Assembly: GCA_905331475.1 (NCBI GenBank)
Contig: CAJNYU010000184.1
Coordinates: forward strand, 186,001-250,000
Reading direction: 5' to 3'
DNA from: Rotaria socialis
Taxonomy: Eukaryota; Rotifera; Eurotatoria; Philodinida; Philodinidae
Length of the DNA stretch: 64,000 nucleotides
The translations under genes were made by a program, and so were the position numbers. This document shows, one piece after another, positions 12,801 through 24,785 of this stretch (position 1 is its first letter; each line of letters begins with the position of its first letter). A model generated the notes under the pieces. It worked only from the letters and a program-made list of their open reading frames with translations. It was not told the origin of the DNA and did not search any database.

Positions 12801-14450
12801 TGGTTGGCACAGGTCTATTAAGTTTTATTATTGATAGATAGAAATTTTCTAATCGAAAAATTTAGGTGTCGGAGCATCAAATGGTATTCTTATAAAAGGC
12901 GGAGAACCTCTTGAATCTGCACATCAAATTGGTACAATTGTCTTCGATAAAACAGGAACCATTACTAAAGGAAAACCATCAGTCATCGATAAAAGAATAT
13001 TCTTTCAAAATGCAGATATGACACTTGATCGAATGTTAGCTATTGCAGGTAGATAAAACTATGAAGGACAGATAAATCATATACACTATTTACTATTTCG
13101 TCTGTGATTTCTTTTAATAGGGACTGCTGAAAGTGGTTCAGAACATCCATTAGCTTTAGCCGTTCGTAATCACTGTAAAGATCATTTTGGTACTAATGAA
13201 TTAGGTCTTTGCCGAGATTTTAAAGCTATTTGGGGCTATGGTCTTCAAGCACGTGTTAGTAACATCGATTGTCTCGTAAAAAGTACGGACGGAGGTACAT
13301 CTCATATATATTCAGTTTTAATTGGAAACCGAGAATGGATGAAACGTAATCATTTAAGCGTTGATGATGGTATTGATAAAACAATGTCTATACATGAGCA
13401 TGATGGTCATACAGCTGTACTAGTAGCTATTGATGGTAAAAATATATTTTTCAAAAGAAAATTGATCTCTCCCAAACAGATATCTATTTTAATTATATAG
13501 GTAAAGTTGTTGGTATGCTGGCTATTGCCGATGAAATAAAACCTACTGCCCCATTAACTATATATGCATTGCAATCGCTTGGTCTACGCACAATTTTATT
13601 AACAGGGGATAATGTTAAAACAGCTCGAGCCATTGCCAGTCAAGTAGGCATTAAAACTGTCTATGCTGAAGTTTTACCTACACACAAAGAACGTTTTATT
13701 GCCAGTCTAAAAGAAAATAAAAATTATCATGGTAAAGTAGCAATGGTCGGTGATGGAATTAATGATTCACCAGCGTTAGCTCGTGCTGATGTTGGTATTG
13801 CTGTTGGTACTGGTGCTGATGTTGCTGTTGAAGCAGCTTCAATTGTATTGATTCGTGATGAACTTTTCGATGTTGTTGCTGCTATTAAACTGTCAAAAAA
13901 GACCGTGTGGCGTATTCGACTTAATTTTATTTTTGCTACTGTTTATAATTTAATTGGTATTCCAATTGCAGCTGGTATATCAATCGAATACATTTCAAGA
14001 GGAAAAGCGTTTTCTTTTTCGTTTATGTATTTTTTTCTTTTAGGTATACTTCTTCCTGCTGGTGTTCAACTTATGCCATGGATGGCAGCAGCAGCAATGG
14101 CATTATCTTCAGTTAGTGTAGTCGTTTCATCATTGCTGTTACGCTATTTTAAAAAGCCAAGAATGGAAAAATATGAACGAGACGTTCGTTATCGTCAATG
14201 GTCATTAGATAAATCAACTGGTATCGTTGTTCATCGTGGTATTGATGATTTACCAACGATGCGACCAAAATCAAGTATTCTATCAAGTTTTAGAAATAGT
14301 CGATTATCACAAATTGTTAGGGAATCTATATCAGTTGTTAAAAATGCTGTTATGGAAGAGAAAATAAAGGCAACAGTATATTTCAGCGATGAACAAGCTT
14401 CTAATAGGCAGAAAGAAGAAGAAACCGAATTACAAGTAACTGCTTTATAA
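9834..14450 (+). CDS. ATP7: P1B-type Cu(I)-transporting ATPase, ATP7A/ATP7B type
   Basis: Pumps Cu(I) into the trans-Golgi lumen or out of the cell, taking it from ATOX1. I trace 14 exons: 9834-10332, 10525-10683, 10732-10895, 10954-11115, 11180-11265, 11328-11490, 11546-11726, 11943-11992, 12047-12556, 12632-12812, 12866-13048, 13121-13435, 13501-13974, 14044-14450. All junctions keep frame, giving about 1177 residues. Three metal-binding domains carry GMHCNSC (about residue 100), GMTCASC (about 204) and GMSCASC (about 278), and a degenerate CxxC-less domain precedes them. Then come membrane helices, TGES (about 561), the CPC ion site (about 702), DKTGT (about 745), SEHPLA (about 786), TGDN and GDGINDSP (about 967). 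A TTTAG acceptor ends 10 nt before the ATG, implying a 5' leader intron or trans-splicing. The 69-nt intron 13 is in frame and stop-free. Confidence 0.96.
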
Positions 14451-15300
14451 AACAAAAGGCTACTTTCTTTCTGTATTAATTATAAAAGAATTTACGACTC
14501 TTTATATTTCTTTTGTTTATACAAATATATGATAATCTTTAATAAAATCGTTCTCTAAAGCCAACTATATCATGTTTTGATCTTCATTAATCTATATTGA
14601 GTTTGACCAGTTCATTATTTTTTGTTGAACTATTTCAAACAAACGTGAGCTGAAACAATTCTAACTTTTTTTTCTTCGTTATGCTTAAAACAAAAATGAT
14701 ATGTTCTGTCTTACTTATTTACTCAGAAGATAAAAGCGAATATACATAGATAAGTTAAAGAAAAAGAAAAAAAAACAAGAGTTTGAACATGGCTGATAAG
14801 AGTAGAACAGGTGAATGCGCTTTCACAGTCAAATTACGAAGTCTGATATACTAGTTGTAAGTTGAATATTGTTGTTTTACATCTCTAATTAATTTTTCAT
14901 GGTTATGATCATTCCCGGCTTCTGTTCAAAAGTGAAATTTGATATCGACATTCGATCATCCATTGAGAGGACTTGATTAAATCTTCATCATTTACAGTTA
15001 CGTATATACGTGATTATATGGCACCTCTCCCACCTGTCGAGATAAAAACCACAATAGATGACTAAATTTAAACTCATTCGCCATTATGTAACGAAACGTA
15101 GATGATCATTCTTATGCAAATATGCAGAATCCTTCTCTTTCTCTTCTATTCACATGTGCAATGCAGTACAAATACATTTATTTAAAGGATCCCATGTTCT
15201 ATCTTCGCCCCGGAGATTCACAATACTTTCGCCACATACACACGTGTCTTATGTCTTCTTATAGATTAGAAGAACCGATAAAAGAGGTTGGTAATTAGAT
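14451..15300. other. Spacer between ATP7 and CTR1
   Basis: 850 bp, AT-rich, no gene. AATAAA near 14540 probably serves ATP7. A pyrimidine-rich stretch ending in TTCTTATAG (AG at 15263-15264) and a closer TAATTAG (AG at 15297-15298) precede the CTR1 start and could be splice acceptors. Palindromic GTATATACGTGATTATATGG-like sequence occurs near 15003. Confidence 0.5.
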
Positions 15301-16113
15301 ATGAATCGCAGTAGTGCACAAAATTTAAATCATATGTCACATGATACTCATCATCACGATCATCATATTGATGCATCCAAAGAAAAATTAACTACTATGG
15401 GACATCATCATCTCGATACAACGATGAAAGTAATCAAAACTTTTAATAGTGTAAACTTTTCTTTTAAATATATCATTATTATTTAGATGTATTTTCATGC
15501 GGGTACTACTGAAACTATTCTATTTGAATCATGGACAACCCCATCTATTACAAGTAAGACTTGTAAAAATGAAATTATCGAGATTAATATTTGGGTATTT
15601 TTTTCCAGTTTTTATTTGCTCATTGATCTTCATATTTATTTTGGGAATTTTATACGAAGGACTTCGAGAAATTCGTCAATATTTAGATGAAACACGATTA
15701 ATCGAAAGACCCATGTCCGTTAGAAATTATTCAATCTTCATAATATTTAATTATTTACTTTAGAATATCAAAAGAAGGAAATGAGACTGAATTAGAACGT
15801 ATGAATACTGAATTATTTGAATCGGCTATCCGAACTGGGAAGAAGTAAAAGAATAAAAGAAAAAGAAAATATTCATTTATCCTGTTTTATTTATTTATTT
15901 TTTTGAAGAATTCGTCCACAATTTCCTGAGCGTATTCTACATAGTGTATTATATGCTGTTCATTTGATACTTGGCTATTCTTTAATGCTGATAGCAATGA
16001 CCATGAATGTTTATCTCTTTTTCGCTATTATTTTCGGTATTGGTACAGGTCATTTATTATATGCATGGTGTCGTACAATATCGTTAGCTAAGAAGAATCA
16101 ACGATCTACATGA
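15301..16113 (+). CDS. SLC31A1: CTR1-type high-affinity copper transporter (SLC31 family)
   Basis: A trimeric plasma-membrane channel for Cu(I). Five exons (15301-15429, 15487-15553, 15609-15714, 15764-15844, 15909-16113) give 195 residues, close to the usual 190. The N-terminus is rich in His and Met (HHHDHH, GHHH), as in CTR1 ectodomains that collect copper. The family block MYFHAGTTETILFESW leads into TM1 (FICSLIFIFILGILYEGLRE). TM2 holds the MxxxM pore motif (MLIAM followed by TMN), and TM3 holds the GxxxG packing motif (GIGTGHLLY). The third intron needs a weak donor (GTCCGT at 15715) to keep frame. The alternative GTTAGA at 15719 would hit a stop. It lies 850 bp downstream of the copper ATPase on the same strand. 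Confidence 0.92.
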
Positions 16114-17353
16114 TAGCAACGGTTCTTTTGTTAACAATGATCTTTCAACCATTCTGTCACATCACATTTAATGATCGTATTTGCTCTATTTTATTGTTAT
16201 TTAGGAATTAACCTAACTGGGAATGAACTATTCATTCAAATGGCGAGTTTTGTTTTTGTATGAACTAAATTGTTAATATGTTACAGAAAAGAAGAATAGT
16301 TCAGTACGTAGTGTAGTAAACTGTGTTTATTTATCAGGATGTAAAATTGAAATACTGATTTATAATAGCTATTTCTTTTCATTTATTCGTATCCCCAAAT
16401 ATCGAAACTTGCGAAGATCAATATCGAAAGATTGTTTTTTCGTAAGTAAATATTGAATTAAGCTCTGTTAGAAAGCAGACGCAGAGAAAAAGGATTATAA
16501 GGGTTTCGTTTTTTATTGCTTTACCATCAAGTGATTTGATCTGCTTTCATGGCCTTTGCGGATATCACGATCGAACACAGTTCGAATTTAAATTGAATAG
16601 GTCTTGAGTTCGCGCGATTTTTAACGTAATATCGATGAGGCAACTTTTGAAAACGTTTTTGTGACAGCTGTTTCTGTTTCAATGCAAATCAATAGCCTTT
16701 TTTCGAAATGAATTAGAAATAATCATTTATGAAATAGCTTCAATTTTTAGAACATAAAAAACTATTTTACTATGAACAAGCTTGACCAACATGTTCCGAT
16801 GCCATTAGAACGAATCAATCTATCCATATCCAATATTATCATAGAACGTTGCGATAGATGTAGGCTTGGCTGTAGCCTTCCGAGAGACACACGATTGTTT
16901 GCATGGACATATATAATTCATATTTAACGCAGATTCATTACTAGCTGATGCGACTTCATTTTTCATATTGCCAAGCAATACATTCAATATAGTTGTGGGA
17001 CAGTTTAGGGGCGGTATGGCCTCGTTGACGCCGGTTTGATGAAGACTCATAACAAAAATCTAAATAGGAAAGAAAAATAGGAAGTATATTGATGTTTCTT
17101 CACAATATGATATGACCAAGAAACAAAATATTCCATGGAATAAAAGAGGAATCAATTGCAAATATTTGGCATGAGTAATATGATAAATATTAAATCGACA
17201 ATATGTAGGCCATAAAAGCATGATATTTTAACAACTAAGTCGGCGTATAAAAAGAAAGTTGTTTTTTAAATTCATTCGTAACAACTTAGGGGCAAAAAGA
17301 AAACATATACCGATTCAAGCATTAAAATTTGTTAGGAAAAAAAAGAAACAGTT
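16114..17353. other. Intergenic region between convergent CTR1 and ATOX1
   Basis: 1.2 kb that should contain both 3' UTRs. No supported gene. A 76-codon minus-strand frame (16820-17050) contains several Cys codons but has no homology I recognise. Confidence 0.5.
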
Positions 17354-18011
17354 TTATTTTAATTTAGCTTGAAATCCTAGGCTAGTGATTTTTTCGATTA
17401 TAGCTTGTTCCGTCGTTTTGTCACTACCGAATTCAACGGATGCGTTTTTGTCATTTAATGATACCTGAAAAATAAATAAACAAAAATAGATCAGATAATA
17501 AGAAAAAGTTTAACAACAAAATAAATATCTGATATTTTTAAATAAATTATTCAGTATTTAGCTACCTTGCAAGAGCTTCTATACAAAGATTTTATAGATG
17601 CATGGCTTAGGATGATTTACTGGCTCTAGAAGATTTAAGTGGAACTATTCTTTTAGGAGAACACAATCGTGCTTTCTTGAAAATAATATACTTCAAAAAT
17701 ACTCTCGGTAAAACCTTGCACAACCTTTAAACGACCAAGTTTCATTTTGTTTTACAAATCTTCTCGTCGTAGTCAATTTAGGAAATCTCCATCGGCCTTT
17801 AAAATCATTCTCTGAACTTCAGCAAATTCTTTCACATTAGAGGGAAAGAATGTGTTGCTGCTGAGCTTTTGCGTGCTATTCTATGTGTAAGTCTTCTTAC
17901 CACAACTGTTTTAACGCCGTCCATCTTGCCAACATTACGTTCAATATTTTTAACACATGATTGACATGTCATACCATCGACATTAAATACTTTTTTTGTA
18001 ATTGAACTCAT
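17354..18011 (-). CDS. ATOX1: ATOX1-type cytosolic copper chaperone
   Basis: Delivers Cu(I) to the metal-binding domains of the ATP7 ATPase. Two exons on the minus strand: 18011-17901 (37 codons, from ATG) and 17464-17354 (36 codons plus TAA), joined in phase 0 across a 436-nt intron with GTAAGA donor and CAG acceptor. The 73-residue product is one HMA fold: VDGMTCQSCVKNIERNV with the MTCxxC copper site at residues 14-19, then VSLNDKNASVEF and ITSLGFQAK, where Lys near the C-terminus is typical of ATOX1. The length fits a stand-alone chaperone rather than an ATPase fragment. It is convergent to CTR1 and divergent from the LRR gene, sharing a 431-bp upstream region with the latter. Both exons are too short to stand out in an ORF scan. 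Confidence 0.93.
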
Positions 18012-18442
18012 ATTTGCAAAAAACTATCTTAAATTAATAAAAAAAAAGGATTTTAAATGTAAATGCATGTAAAACCTGTAGGTTATGTAAAGAGTGAAAG
18101 TAAAAGAAAGGCATGTCGTTATCAAGATTAATAAAAATAAATAATCGAAAAATGAATACAGAAATGCCACGAATCACTATCAGATGATTATCTATTATGC
18201 TAAAATCTTTGAAGTATTGAACCGAATACGGTCTCAACTTATATTTGTTTCGGTTAGAAGCATGCATATGTGTTCAAATCAAATTTTTCTGTTCGACTTT
18301 TTTCTCCTATAGTGACATCTTTGCTTCCATAGAAAATACGCCAAAAGAGGTCCATCGTCATGTCAAATCATTATAGTAATGGCTGAATTTTAACATAGAG
18401 ATATTTTTCTAAAAGAATTCGATCTAAATTCTAACCGAAACT

Positions 18443-20770
18443 ATGTTCACAGAAGTAAGAAAAGGATATGAGCAAGCATCAATAAAAACAAAACAACGTC
18501 CCAATCAAGGCATCGTCGAAACATTAACCAATTTGCGTGAACGTTCTTTGCTCTACATTGATGAATTAGCTTATGAGTAAATATATCTCATTATTATATT
18601 GTGTTTTTGCTGAATTAGAATTTCTTTGTTTTTTGTTAAGAAATTCTGATCGCATATTACCCTTAAATGGTAATCAATCGACATTAGCAAAGTTTCGCGT
18701 ACAAGACAATGATCTTCCACATATTCTTGAATCATTGAGAACAGCGACGATGATCAGTCACCTTGATCTTCGGTAAATATCAAACTAGAACAAAACATTC
18801 TTTTTAACGATTTATTTCTATTCATTATCAGATACAACCGTATTACAGATGAAGGTGCTAGCATCATCGCTGATTATTTAACAGTAAATTCTAGTTACTT
18901 TTTTTTTATTTGAATTCAACTCAATTACTCTATACAATCTAGAATGATCAATTTTTATTGATTCTAAACTTAAAAGGCAATGATATCCATCGAAAAGGTG
19001 CTCAAAGTTTAGCTAATGCTCTAAAAGTAAAGATTTGATTTTTGAAGTACAAGATATTAGAAACAATTTCTCTTTCAAAAAAACATCACTTAACAGGTCA
19101 ATACAACATTAACTTCGTTATCAATTGCTGACAATGGCATTGGAAAAGAAGGTGGCATGGGATTTGCTGAAACACTTCAAATAAATATCACTCTCGAACA
19201 TCTTAATTTAGGAAATTGTGATTTAGTAATGTCAATAACAAGAGTATGATTAAAAAGTTAATTTCTATTTTGAAGGAAATGGATAGTCTAATAGCATTGC
19301 TAACCATTCTACGCTATAATCCAAGTTTAAAATCAATTGATTTAAGTCGTCCAATACCACAATATCAACATTCGAATTGGATGGATGATATCGCTATTCA
19401 TATTGCACATATGCTTGAAGTAAGGAAGGCCCCTATTTTACAAAAACAAAACAGAACTTTGAGATATAATTTTGTTTTTGTACAGAAAAACAATGTTTTA
19501 CAAGAATTACATGTTCAAAAATTTGAAATTCGCGATCCTGGCTTTATGTGGATTTGTGAAAAAATGCAACATAATCAATCATTACTTTTTCTTGATCTTA
19601 GTTGGTACGTATTTTGAAACAATAACGGATTATCCAGTAGAATGAAATCTCTCTGCTTTTAGCAATCGAATTACTCGTGATAGTGCTGTTTATTTAGCGT
19701 CAATGCTTGAAAAATGTGGTCTTCTTCGACTTAATCTAGCATTTAACCGATTAGAAAATGAGGGAGCCGGTCATTTAGCAACTGCGTTACTTCAGTCTAA
19801 TTCGAAACTTCGAAGGTAGGTTTCTATGGTAGTTTTTTGTATTAAATGTAAACAAAAACTATATTTTAGTCTTGATATTCGCTCAAATAATGTCAAGGGA
19901 GATGGTCTATGCAGTATTGCTGATGCTGTCAAATTTAATTCAGCTCTTACAGAATTATTTATTTGGGGAAATATTCATGAAGAACGAGCATGCTTGGTTA
20001 GTTACATAGTGTATTGTAGCGAAATTAAGAGTAGTCATACTTGGGAAGTTTTTCTCTTGATGACAGTAGCTAGACAGAATTAGAAAAACAATATATTGTT
20101 GCAGCTGAACGAGTTTTCTATCAAGCTTGTAAAATCTGAAGACTTCAAGAAATACTCTCGCCTTTGCCAAAACAACACAATACATAGAACCAGCTTTTAG
20201 GACAAAAAATTATTTCATAATTAGAAAAAAATGAAATATCATTGATATAGTAGTAGCAGAAAGCTAAAGCGACATTTTTCGCTTGCTTCTAATAAAAATT
20301 TTAATTATTAACGCTTCCCAAACTTCTGAAAATGACACATCGATATTTTCTATTGCTCTATCAAAACAAAATTGTTTTATCAAAGTTAGTTTTGGTTTTC
20401 CATAATTGATTCTCAAATGTGATCGCAACAGTTCAGTATGAAAGCGTTGATTTGAGAATATTATCAGCTGCACAAATGTTTTTTCGACTTATTTCTAGTT
20501 ATTGACATCGAAAAAATACAATGACTTTCACGTGATATTTTTCAGTATACTTTAATTAAACTATGATTTCTTTAGGCTATTGAAAATCTTTTAACCATTC
20601 ATCGTTTCGAGCCAGAACATCTGGATGTTACACCATATCGTGTTGATGCTCGTACATATCTGGCTGAATCTCCTAATACTCTTGATAAATATGCATATTG
20701 GAAACAAGTTGAACCGTCGCTTCGTATTCAACCAACTGTAGATCGAACATCATCGAGTGAACGTGCCTAA
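18443..20770 (+). CDS. Leucine-rich repeat protein, LRRC34-like
   Basis: A multi-exon gene starting at ATG 18443 (MFTEVRKGYEQ) and ending with TAA at 20768-20770. Exons code for ribonuclease-inhibitor-type LRRs, about 28 residues each: SHLDLRYNRITDEGA, LNLKGNDIHRKGAQSLA, LSIADNGIGKEGG, LDLSCNRI-like, LNLAFNRLENEGAGHLA, LDIRSNNVKGDGLCSIA, LFIWGN. The last exon (from about 20578) carries a non-LRR tail with YRVDARTYLAES. Repeat type, a terminal IWGN repeat and this tail resemble LRRC34, but I rank that as likely rather than proven. Most introns are 50-70 nt. The one before the last exon is about 580 nt. Such proteins are binding scaffolds, and no catalytic residues are visible. Confidence 0.62.
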
Positions 20771-20825
20771 CTAAATTTATTTTTATTTCATAAACAAAAG
20801 AGAAAATTCATATCCTTTTTTATCA

Positions 20826-21660
20826 TTAAATTTTTTCAAATACTGGTGTAATATAATCTTTAAAAGCAAGACCTATTCGAGGTGTTTTGTCAGTAGACGG
20901 CCGAATTTCATATTTAAAGCCGACGTAAACATTTGGTCCATCCGTATTGATAATATATAAAAGATCTCCGCATTGAAATTCAAGCTCATGGAAATCTTCT
21001 GTTGTTGTAGCATCATGATTATAGAGGCAAACATAAATTTTATCAAGTGAAACAGAATTTTCTGGTCGAGGCGGCAGTCGTTTAGGAATCTTAGGTAATT
21101 ATTCAGAATCTGATTCCTAAAATATATCATAAAGTATTGATTTTTTGAAGAAATGAATATTACCGATCTGTCGTCATCTGATTCGCTCCGGTTTTCATCA
21201 ACTTTTGATAGTAAAAACAATAAGGATTTAATTCATTGTAATAACATTATCAAAAGTTCTTACCATCCGAACTCTGCCGATTGAAAATTCTATCTAAAGA
21301 TGTTATCCATGTATTTGCTACACCGTCTACTATGGTAAACTATAAATATTCAAATTTTTGTCAGTGTGCTTTGTTAATCTTTCATGGTCTTACGTATTCA
21401 ATTTCTGAGCCATGCTAAAATTTAAATTTGGTTTTACTTTCTCTGGTAAATAAATGATCTAAAATAACATACCATATTTTATAAATAAGGTGCGTGATGT
21501 AGCTGACCATGATCTATTTTAAAGTTCAGAAATCGTGTCACTTTGTTTTCGCTATAATAGAGAGTAAGATAAACATTTTTTTCGTTATTACAACATTCAC
21601 ATGATATTTCAGCAAAAACAGCAAACATTTTTTCGAGTTCATCATCTACAAAGCAAGCTA
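20826..21660 (-). pseudogene. SH3-domain protein fragment, probably disrupted
   Basis: The minus strand encodes an SH3-like domain near its 3' end: VCLYNHDATTTEDFHELEF then CGDLLYII, GPNVYVGF and GLAFKDYITPV, stop TAA at 20826-20828. This follows the usual ALYDYxA...DELSFxxGD...GLxPxxYV plan. A proline-rich PKRLPPRPEN linker precedes it. Further upstream are exon-like pieces: VDENRSESDDDRS, VDGVANTWITSLDRIFN, and a 21480-21655 segment (DELEKMFAVFAEISCECC..). The frame ESDSE then meets TAA at about 21105 unless an alternative acceptor is used, and the 21480-21655 piece ends in an in-frame stop. So it may be a decayed gene, or a real gene whose splicing I misread. No start codon is assigned. 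Confidence 0.45.
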
Positions 21661-24600
21661 TGAATTTTGAATCGATTTTTATTCATTAAAAGTTACTTTT
21701 AGATTTAAGCGATAAAATCGAGGAACTTGAAATAGTTAGTATGATATTGGCAAATGAAAAATATATTTTTTTAGATGTAATCAAGTATCTTTTCTTAAGA
21801 TTAAGTTGCCTTTGTGAACTATTTCCATATCTAAAAGATTATGTGAAATATTTTCAATACTATCATTCTCATTTTTTTTATAGGAAGATAACATATGTAT
21901 GTCGACGGTTTGTTATCTTTTTCAATAAGGGTTTGCTTAGACGCTTTTTTAGCAATCGTGATAAATAATTTGTACTGTTATACACTTGTGAATGGCTAGA
22001 TTTTGATTGAGGTACTATCTTAGACTAATGTTTATGTGTGAATTCAAGATTTCGTCGACATAATTTATCGAGTTTTTTAATAAGAGTTTTCTATTTTATC
22101 TTGGCCTCTGACTATTGTCGCACAATTAAATTTATTTGCGATAAAAACCTTATTTTTCTTCTCTTATCAGCAAACATCACGGGCTCTCTAGAAATAGTTC
22201 TCTAGAAGTTAACAAAGTTATGTTTGAGTTTATGTTTATCACATGAGTAACAAGCAACAATAAAATGAAGAACAGCTACAGGACTTTAATTTGAAAGTAT
22301 TATGTTTGTAGGCTCGTCGAGAAAAACAGTTTCTTTTATCCGACTACATATGTATTATGCAAATCTGTCAGTGCATGATAAATACTTAATACCAGAAAAT
22401 TCATTTTGTTATAAAAGTTTATTCATACATGTGCATATTATATCTATTATATCCTTCGGGGTTGAAATTTCGCATTAATGAATACACAGCTATCCATATT
22501 TGTGTGGTAACGTTACCGAATACGACCATTTATACATCGTATAGAGCTGTAAGTAGCCCGGAATGTTGTTTCGTAATCTCGGGCACCGTAATATAGTGCC
22601 ATATTATAAATTTATACGGCTGTAACCTCGTGGAAATATACGGTTCGTCAATACGACGTGAAAGGCCGTATACTGAGCATAGTTGACTTGGGCCACGAAA
22701 TTGATTTTTATGGTGTGAGTGCGACGTTGGTTCACTTTTCAGACATCCACTCACGTCCCAAACAATTCTGAATCGATTGACAAAACAAAATTCTAGGATT
22801 TCAACAAGCGAGGATCCAATTGTAGAAGATCAAGCAGATCGCTTCATTTTTACATATTCNAAATCTGTCAGTGCATGATAAATACTTAATACCAGAAAAT
22901 TCATTTTGTTATAAAAGTTTATTCATACATGTGCATATTATATCTATTATATCCTTCGGGGTTGAAATTTCGCATTCATGAATATACAGCTATCCATATT
23001 TGTGCGGTAACGTTACCGAATACGACCATTTATACATCGTATAGAGCTGTAAGTAGCCCGGAATGTTGTTTCGTAATCTCGGGCACCGTAATATAGTACC
23101 ATATTATAAATTTATACGGCTGTAACCTCGCGGAAATATACGGTTCGCCAATACGACGTGAAAGGCCGTATACTGAGCATAGTTGACTTGGGCCACGAAA
23201 TTGATTTTTATGGTGTGAGTGCGACGTTGGTTCACTTTTCAGACATCCACTCACGTCTCAAACTATTCTGAATCGATTGACAAAACAAAATTCTAGGATT
23301 TCAACAAGCGAGGATCCAATTGTAGAAGATCAAGCAGATCGCTTCATTTTTACATATTCCATTCACGTCGGAGAAAGGAATTGAAAAAGTTGACTCTAAA
23401 CAACAATCTGAACAAGTAACTACGTGGAATGCTCGCTATAATGATACGTATTCATAGAATTACTTTAGATCTCTAAAATCTTTCTACTACATATATTGCA
23501 CACATTCACATAGCTAGAAGGAAAATAGAGAAAAAAATATATAAGTATAGAATAAAACGAAAAAGAGAGTAAGAACGAGTATTCATCCATGTAATCAATT
23601 GATTCATAGCATATTAACAAATTTTATCTTTCCTGGTATTTTTTTTTGTAGTTTTCCCATCAGGTTAGTTTTCCGCATAAAAATTATATCGATGTCTTTA
23701 TTCATGAAAATAATTCATTAACAGCTATTGTTAAGAACATGTGTTCAATCGAGTAAAGTTTGGGTAGTTTAGTTTATTTTTATCTGAACGTGATTTTGTT
23801 TGAGTCCCGCTTCAGTGTTTATATGGTTCAAAACGGATGAACTTTCATCTGAGGTAGTGAATGCAGATATATAAGAAACAAAAACAAGCAGGACAATGAG
23901 CGGTTCCACTGGATTTGGGCCGTGTTTATTTTTCGTTATCAATTTAGCTTTTGATGGCTAGATGTGGTGTTATTTGAAATATTTCTCGTTCAGTTTCGAT
24001 GAAACTAACATCCCGAACGAAAAAACTCTGGCACTCACGATGGAGAGATCAGAATCAATATATTATCATTGAGAGCGGAATCTCATTTTATTTGAAAATT
24101 TGAAAATAATAATTTTAATAATCTATTCAAAATCGAGAAAAAAGATATTTTTCAATCAAATTCTTCAATTTTTTGAATCGAACCTATCGTTAAACAGCAT
24201 AGTCTTGCAGTATATGCGATTATGAGCGCCTTATTGTTGTTCTGATATCCTAAAGAAACTGACACAATTATTCGTGTAGTTCCAGTTATATCCAATTTAG
24301 TATCATCGAATGAAATTAATATTCTTTAACATGAATGGTTAAAGTACCCTTTGGAAATTTAAAATTGTTTCTTTCATTCCATCAATATTTTTTTTCCTAT
24401 TTAATCTGCGCAGTGAACTCTCTGCAGTTATTTCAGTAAAGTCTTCGTTTCGTAAGATTAAGTGCCGAGAAACATTTTATCCTTGTAATTTTAATAAAAG
24501 CATTTCGAGAATTTTCACTAGAAAAATGAAATATTTCGAAGCTTTTCGTTCATTCTTTGCAAACCAAGCAAGCAAAGTTTACATTAGAGACGCCACACAT

Positions 24601-24785
24601 GATGACTCATTGTTTCTACATGTGACATGTATTCCTATTGGTTGCAAAAAATATCCCACGTTGTATTTATTTTACCTCTTTCTTTTCTTCTTTGAATTCA
24701 TCGAGAAAGACAACAAAACATATAGAAAGAATGAATATCTACATAAAATATAGAGATCATTTGATTTATCCAATACATTTTCTAG
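21661..24785. other. Intergenic region with tandem 500-bp duplication
   Basis: About 3.1 kb with no supported gene apart from the duplication at 22361-23360. Frames at 21741-21968 and 24526-24753 are AT-rich and resemble no family I know. The stretch before UBA3 may hold its 5' leader: a TTTTCTAG acceptor ends exactly at the UBA3 ATG. Confidence 0.5.
22361..23360. repeat. Tandem direct duplication of a 500-bp unit with an N at the junction
   Basis: Bases 22361-22860 and 22861-23360 are the same 500-bp sequence at exactly 500-bp offset, differing at roughly ten positions (e.g. 22478 A / 22978 C, 22505 T / 23005 C, 22632 T / 23132 C). The last base of copy 1 is the only N in the window, where copy 2 has C. 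The unit is less AT-rich than its flanks. Both copies contain the same 74-codon minus frame (22530-22754 and 23030-23254). The three differences I see inside it all change an amino acid, which argues against a selected protein. Confidence 0.9.

Noticed and set aside
16820..17050. Cys-containing 76-codon minus frame near ATOX1 as a small metal-binding protein
   Set aside because: Only a few scattered Cys, no CxxC array or family resemblance, and it lies in the expected 3' UTR region of two convergent genes.
22530..22754. 74-codon minus-strand frame, repeated at 23030-23254, as a conserved small gene
   Set aside because: Its apparent conservation comes from the 500-bp duplication. The three differences between copies inside it all change an amino acid, and no start context or splice site supports it.
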